64,000 nt of DNA from Luteolibacter rhizosphaerae. Its GTDB lineage: Bacteria > Verrucomicrobiota > Verrucomicrobiia > Verrucomicrobiales > Akkermansiaceae. The notes beneath the pieces are model-generated. The model made no database searches and was not told the origin of the DNA. It saw only the letters and a program-made list of their open reading frames with translations. The stretch's first letter is position 1, and the number at the start of each line of letters is the position of its first letter. Below are positions 60,601 to 64,000 of the stretch, piece by piece. Location: assembly GCF_025950095.1 (NCBI RefSeq), contig NZ_JAPDDR010000003.1:529522-593521 (forward strand). The letters are read 5' to 3'. The position numbers were made by a program, and so were the translations under genes.

Positions 60601-63484
60601 CCTCGTTGCGCACCGCGCTGCCCCCGTTGCCGTCGGACATGCGCACCTGGTCGTTCACCTCGCGGGAGTGCTTCGCCTCGACCGTGAGGTCGCCGGCGAA
60701 GGCCTCGCCCTTGGTATCTACTGCCACGATCTGCAGCGGCAGGCAGTCACCCACCCGCACCAGCTTGTCGATGCGGCCGATCCCCACGTATACGGAGGAC
60801 GGGTGCACCGTGGTTTCGGTGCTCTTGTTCAGAGATTGCTGGTTCGCATCGGTCACCTCGGTGGAGAGCGTCACCTCGCGGGTCATCGGGAATTCCGCAT
60901 CCGGAAGCTTCGCCGTGACCTTTGCCGTGCCGTCTTCCGCCAGTTCGGCCTTGCCGGATTCGTTGTTGGAGCGGCGCGAGCCGTAGTCGTCGTCCCAGCG
61001 GTAGCCGAAATAGTGGTACCAGTAGCCGAAGTCCTGCGTCCGGTGATCACCGAAGAGGTAGTCGCGGAATTTCTCCGGGTAGAAGTTCGTTTCCTGCACG
61101 TGGGTGAAGGTCTCCACCTTTCCCTTTGCCACCGGCTGGCCTTGGTAGTAGCCCGCTTTCAGCAGCAGGGAGACTTCCTTCGCACCCGGGGCCGGTTGAT
61201 CCAGCGTGTGCGCGAGCTCGAAGGCATTGCGGCGGAATTCCTCGACGCGCAGCGGCAGCTCGAAGGCGGCGTTCGCCTGGATCTGCTCGCGCTTCGACCA
61301 GTCTTCCTCGTCCTCCAGATTTGCCAGTTCTTCCGGATACTCCAGGCGGATGCGGTGGAAGCCGGTCTTCTCCGGTGGTAGTTCGATGTCCGCATCGAAG
61401 CTGCCGCTCGCCGAGAGCGTCACCGCACGGCGCACGATCTCCTTGTTCGTCGGGTCCAGCACCACGAGGTCCGCGTGGGCCTGCGGCTGGGCGATGATCG
61501 CATTGCCATTCTGGCGACGCACGATGCCCTTCAGGTGAACGGTTTCACCGGGACGATAGAGCGAGCGGTCGGTAAAGAGGAAGACCTTGCGGAATTCTAC
61601 CGGAGTCGTTTCCCAGGAGTAGCGCACCGGGAAGCGCCACAGTCCCACGGTCGGCAGAGCCGTATCGTAGGCGATCGAGTAGCGGTCCGTGCCCAGCACC
61701 GCGTGGAGATGGCGTGCCGCAGCCTCGCGGGGCAGGCTGGCCATGCCATCCGCACCGGTCTTGGCCTTCTGCAGCTCCTTGGCGTCTTCGCCGTAGGTGG
61801 TCAGTTCCACATCCGCCAGCGGCTTGCCCGTCAGGCAGGAGAAGGCGAACACGCGTGCCTCGCCATCGATGACCTTCCATGCCAGGCCGATGTCCGTGAG
61901 CTGGATCAGGGCCTGCACCACCGGAGTCTTCACCTCGCTTTCTTCCTCCTCATCGGAGTTCGGGGTCGTCTCGCCCTCCGGAGCGCCTGCGCCCTCCTTC
62001 GGCGTGCCGGCGATTTCCAGGAAGAAGGCGGAGGGGGCCTTCGCCACCGGGTTGTGACCTTCCTCGTCTTTCGGGAAGCCCAATTCCCACGGCTTGGCAT
62101 CGCCGCCCAGCACCTTGTCCCAGTCCAGGATCAGCGGCTGCGTGGTATCCAGTGGATTGCCCAGCGTGATCTCCAGATCGGCCACGGTCGTGCCGCCCAT
62201 CATTTCGTAGGGGACCAGGTGCGTCGGCTTCAGGTACTCGCCGTTCGGGCCGGTGCCGGTGTAGTGGCGGTAGCCTTGCTGCGCGCGGATCAGCTCCGCG
62301 CCCTCCAGCTTCTTCACCCGCACGCGCACCTTCTCCAGGTTCACGGTTTGCACGCGGTACTTGCGGGTTCCGGAGGCCAGCTGGCTCTCATCCTGGCTCG
62401 GCAGCGCGAGCTCGGCGGGCAGCGCCTCGAAGCGCAATTCCTTGGACACCGGCTGGCCGAGGGCACGGCCGTCGATCGAGGCCAGCTCTCCCGCGAGTTG
62501 CACGGTCCATGCCGCCTCTTCCGAGAAATCCCCGAGCAGGTGAAGCTCGTCATTCCTCACCTCGATCCGGAAGTCCTTCGGCAGCGGGGTGATCTTGACC
62601 AGGTCCGGCGAGAGATCGACCGGCAGCTTCACATTGAAGTCCGCTACGATCTTCCGCGGTTCGTCAGCGATCGTCACCGCGCTCAACGATTCGATAGTCA
62701 GCGGGTCCACGTTGCCGATGTGCCGCACCGCATCCGCGCCGAACTTCGCCTTGCCGCTGGCATCCGGCAGGCCGTTCAGCATCGAGAGCCGCCAGTTCTT
62801 TCCTTCCGGCAGCGCCTGCAGCGGCGTCACCACCAGGCCGTTCGGCAGCTCCAGCTCCGGCTTCAGCTCGCGCTGCGGTGGCTCGGCCAGCCCGCGCTTG
62901 GCGAAACGCTCGCTCCATGAAAACCCGAGAAAGCCCGGCTGCTTGAGCCGGCCGAAGGTGGCGCGCTCGGTTTTCGCCGCCACACGCTTGCCGCCATCCG
63001 CCTCGAAAAAGAGGAAGGGTGCCGCTTTCTCCGGCACCACGTCGCCGTTGAAGCGCAGGAAGAAGGCCGCCGTGCGTGGCGACCAGTTGCCGTCGTAGCG
63101 CTCTAACAGGGTAGCGTAGTCGACTTGGAAGGGCTCGCTCGGAACTTTCCCGAGATCCTCGTTCGGCACCGCTGTGCCGTCGAGGTGCTGGTGCTTGCCC
63201 TTCAGCTTGAAAGTATAGGTCGTCCCCAGCACGGGAGCCGTGGCGGGACGGAATTCCAGCACGTTCGCCTCCTTCCAGTGGGTGCTTCCCGCCCATGCCG
63301 GCTGGATGTCCAGCCAGGGCGTTTTCGCTTCTTGTCCGATCCGGTCCGCGGGAGCAGCCGCGCGGTCCAGTACGAGTTCGATCGTGCTCTCCGGCGTCAG
63401 TGACGCTGTTGAGACGTGGAGACGAGGTGCGGCGGTGGCACCGTGGATACTAAGGCCCGCCAACAAGACGGCAATGGGGCGCAT
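57692..63484 (-). CDS. Bacterial alpha-2-macroglobulin with thioester
   Basis: This 1930-residue periplasmic protein has a type I signal peptide (MRPIAVLLAGLSIHGATAA). It shows the order expected of bacterial A2M: N-terminal MG-type beta domains, the RPGETVHLKGIVRR region, a bait-like stretch (~1250-1300), the A2M family domain, and the thioester motif GCVEQ with Cys1477 in SYPYGCVEQTTSSMMPW, in front of an alpha/alpha-toroid TED. A cleaved bait lets the thioester trap attacking proteases covalently. Unlike E. coli YfhM there is no lipobox, so it is probably soluble in the periplasm. The pbpC gene follows. ATG at 63484 is chosen over 63535. Confidence 0.94.
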   Translation of the reverse strand: MRPIAVLLAGLSIHGATAAPRLHVSTASLTPESTIELVLDRAAAPADRIGQEAKTPWLDIQPAWAGSTHWKEANVLEFRPATAPVLGTTYTFKLKGKHQHLDGTAVPNEDLGKVPSEPFQVDYATLLERYDGNWSPRTAAFFLRFNGDVVPEKAAPFLFFEADGGKRVAAKTERATFGRLKQPGFLGFSWSERFAKRGLAEPPQRELKPELELPNGLVVTPLQALPEGKNWRLSMLNGLPDASGKAKFGADAVRHIGNVDPLTIESLSAVTIADEPRKIVADFNVKLPVDLSPDLVKITPLPKDFRIEVRNDELHLLGDFSEEAAWTVQLAGELASIDGRALGQPVSKELRFEALPAELALPSQDESQLASGTRKYRVQTVNLEKVRVRVKKLEGAELIRAQQGYRHYTGTGPNGEYLKPTHLVPYEMMGGTTVADLEITLGNPLDTTQPLILDWDKVLGGDAKPWELGFPKDEEGHNPVAKAPSAFFLEIAGTPKEGAGAPEGETTPNSDEEEESEVKTPVVQALIQLTDIGLAWKVIDGEARVFAFSCLTGKPLADVELTTYGEDAKELQKAKTGADGMASLPREAAARHLHAVLGTDRYSIAYDTALPTVGLWRFPVRYSWETTPVEFRKVFLFTDRSLYRPGETVHLKGIVRRQNGNAIIAQPQAHADLVVLDPTNKEIVRRAVTLSASGSFDADIELPPEKTGFHRIRLEYPEELANLEDEEDWSKREQIQANAAFELPLRVEEFRRNAFELAHTLDQPAPGAKEVSLLLKAGYYQGQPVAKGKVETFTHVQETNFYPEKFRDYLFGDHRTQDFGYWYHYFGYRWDDDYGSRRSNNESGKAELAEDGTAKVTAKLPDAEFPMTREVTLSTEVTDANQQSLNKSTETTVHPSSVYVGIGRIDKLVRVGDCLPLQIVAVDTKGEAFAGDLTVEAKHSREVNDQVRMSDGNGGSAVRNEARREDLSTTQLNLSGGKGTEFLFAPQQPGLHQVELRGKDAEGREFATVASIHVYGGDEYPWAYEDGMRIKLVAEKKLYKPGETARVLVLSPIEGTALVTVEREKVLRSFMVDLKADKPVLDIPVGDADAPNAFVSVLVIKGAQDSARQFKEPQLRLGYCELMVENVRDRLAVNLEVPKDSVLPGQKVDFSGTVKLADGSPAAGAEVTLYAEDEGTLAVMGYETPNPMAWFYDPRELRVNCGTTLDRFLAESPEEQSFFNKGFFVGGGDGDLSALADRARKDFDPCAGWAPSLTVDANGKFSANFTMPDTLTRYRVIAVAHHGEAKFGHSQADVTVNKPLMIEPQAPRFANEGDSLKVQALVQNASGFKGTWKITFNPSPAASDPIATLVGAETEKTLTLDSGGSATVMFPVKFENTGEAVLTWKAEPVSLEGVEMTPVIASKHRDQVEARFQVTYPVPLLRQAKSVKLGANGADLLKDFDPDLLKGRGQVELEFSRSLLMDAAGSVDYLLSYPYGCVEQTTSSMMPWLAVEQLRGVVPSFAKYPPAKVQAALQSGVNRLLSMQQPEGGFTYWPGARESVPWASAYAGLGLLLAKEAGADVPEASIASLCNHLEAGLRGIGNGATPYELETACRAAWVLGIAGREPGAYVNTLKDRMADLNNRARCYLALALQAADDEAGAVAILRDKTKFRLKDDTWMPWEADRAMELLAWSALDAESMEAGNALEKLVRDRNPYGHWNTTWVNAWSLLALATYAENHDESEASTVTLTTAEGPKTIVLKAGDPAVSMEFALSPDLKLSATSDKMSYLRVKLASKPDIVPQIPVSKDGMEITRFYEKVKPDGTSEPLAEPKPGDLVRVTLEVLLPQRESRYLVVEDRLPAIFEAVNNDFSSQAAHGNAGRTSENDWAVSHSELRSDRALFFYDSVWGGTRKKITYLARCTMEGKAVAPPAKAESMYDPNNTALSASREF

Positions 63485-63816
63485 GGTCGTAGGATAAGTT
63501 ACAGCTGATGATACGAAATCGGCAGCGCCCGACATGTCATCCTATCCCACGAAATTTTTCAACTTCCGGCTTGTGAAAATCAGGTGATGAAAACCCCGCT
63601 CAGCTTTGCGGAAACACAAGGAGCGATGCTTGTTTTCGTGATCTAGAGCCCCAAAGGGGCGACAAGGAGAAAGCCCAAGGTAAGCGCAGCGCAACCTTGG
63701 GTTCGAATATGGCGCAGATTGGCACCCTGAAGGGGTGCGAGGAGGCACGCTAATAACCTTCGGTGATCTTTCCTCGAAAGTGAGGACACGGGAAGTAGGG
63801 TAACTTCCCAGAACCG
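63485..63816. other. 332-base gene-free stretch with hairpins before the transposase
   Basis: No credible gene is seen here. The left part (63485-63640) is AT-richer and should hold the A2M promoter and possibly the end of the insertion sequence. The middle part holds a three-hairpin repeat unit (63646-63738). A further hairpin (GGAAGT 63791-63796 with ACTTCC 63803-63808) lies nine bases before the transposase ATG and could limit its translation. Confidence 0.6.
63646..63738. repeat. Three-hairpin dispersed repeat (AGCCCCAAAGGGGC type)
   Basis: Three consecutive palindromes are seen: GCCCCAAAGGGGC (63648-63660), CCCAAGGT (63674-63681) with ACCTTGGG (63694-63701), whose loop contains GCGCAGCGC, and GCACCC (63722-63727) with GGGTGC (63733-63738). 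The pattern of an AGCCC(C)-AAGGGGC-GAC word followed by CCTTGGG resembles repeats seen in many Verrucomicrobia and Planctomycetes (recognised from memory). The unit is unlikely to be coding. Confidence 0.6.
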
Positions 63817-64000
63817 ATGAATCCGAAAGATCCGCTGCGCCCCATCTCCAATCCGGCCAAGCGCAGGCAATACGACGAACAATTCAAGCGCGACGCCGTC
63901 GCCTTGCTCGAGACCGGCCGCAGTGCCACCCAGCTCGCCCGCGAACTGGGCATCTCGCAGTGGAATCTCCGCGACTGGAAGCGCCTCTTCGGCAGCGGCG
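63817..64000 (+). mobile_element. IS3/IS911-type transposase OrfA, N-terminal part (cut by window end)
   Basis: The first 61 codons are visible. The segment RQYDEQFKRDAVALLETG followed by RSATQLARELGIS and NLRDWKRLFG is the HTH_Tnp_1 helix-turn-helix of IS3-family OrfA proteins. The ATG at 63817 follows a small hairpin. The frame runs off the window, so neither OrfB nor the right end of the element can be seen, and the left inverted repeat was not identified. Confidence 0.82.

Noticed and set aside
60173..61381. 402-codon frame antisense within the alpha-2-macroglobulin gene, and similar long plus-strand frames around 14449-15636 and 61475-62920
   Set aside because: They are in fixed register opposite conserved coding sequence, rich in Arg, His and Leu, with no domains.
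63542..63953. Short minus-strand frames around the hairpin repeat and under the transposase
   Set aside because: They translate repeat DNA and transposase shadow and have no start signals or homology.
1..64000. CRISPR arrays, rRNA and tRNA genes
   Set aside because: No regularly spaced repeats, no rRNA-like stretch and no cloverleaf with CCA-type end was seen in the small intergenic gaps. A covariance-model scan was not possible.

Overview
The window looks like chromosomal DNA of a GC-rich, Gram-negative bacterium. Verrucomicrobiota (Luteolibacter/Haloferula-like Verrucomicrobiales) is the best guess. The support is two membrane proteins with an N-terminal NPYxxP tag, a giant ThuA/sugar-dehydrogenase/diheme-cytochrome protein, two W-repeat secreted proteins, RNase HIII, an alpha-2-macroglobulin/PBP1C pair, and short dispersed repeats of the kind common in PVC genomes. 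The lineage is inferred from gene content, not from a marker gene. Coding density is very high: 52 genes were called, and the only gap above 300 bases is at the right edge. No rRNA, tRNA or CRISPR array was found.

Layout. 1-2.7 kb (+): an overlapping NAD-salvage operon (ADP-ribosylglycohydrolase end, nicotinamidase, PnuC, NadR-like), followed by a sarcosine-oxidase-like flavoenzyme and a PIG-L deacetylase. 4.8-6.6 kb (+): an MlaF-like ATPase and an MCE substrate-binding protein without their permease. 6.6-10.2 kb: small membrane/secreted proteins and a PAS-PAS-SpoIIE phosphatase. 10.3-19.6 kb (mostly -): TauE-like exporter, methyltransferase, the 1553-residue ThuA-GSDH-cytochrome protein, a monooxygenase, rhomboid protease and L-serine dehydratase. 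19.8-29 kb: BenE-like permease, dienelactone hydrolase, two secreted proteins, an RND efflux adaptor and pump, and a MgtC/DUF4010 membrane protein.

29.1-31.3 kb (-) holds the most unusual gene, a family 1 glycoside hydrolase with both catalytic glutamates whose barrel is interrupted by a whole type 3 solute-binding domain in circularly permuted order. 32.7-43.3 kb: aspartate kinase, DUF4328 and DUF2339 membrane proteins, a lipase-like hydrolase, a tandem LOG protein divergent from a fungal-type cytosine deaminase, a minimal kinase-like protein overlapping mgtE, and an M42 peptidase. 44-53 kb: amidase, two W-repeat paralogues, guanine-deaminase-like enzyme, RlpA-like protein, HU, RNase HIII, MutY, a secreted trypsin-like protease and a lipoprotein. 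53.2-63.5 kb: TonB-dependent receptor, PBP1C and thioester alpha-2-macroglobulin. The right edge carries a hairpin-rich repeat and the start of an IS3-type transposase.

Themes are envelope maintenance (Mla, amidase, RlpA, PBP1C/A2M, RND), nucleotide and NAD salvage (NadR module, LOG, two deaminases), and secreted proteins of unknown job. Start codons are often GTG, and several neighbours overlap by four bases (ATGA/GTGA), marking translationally coupled operons.
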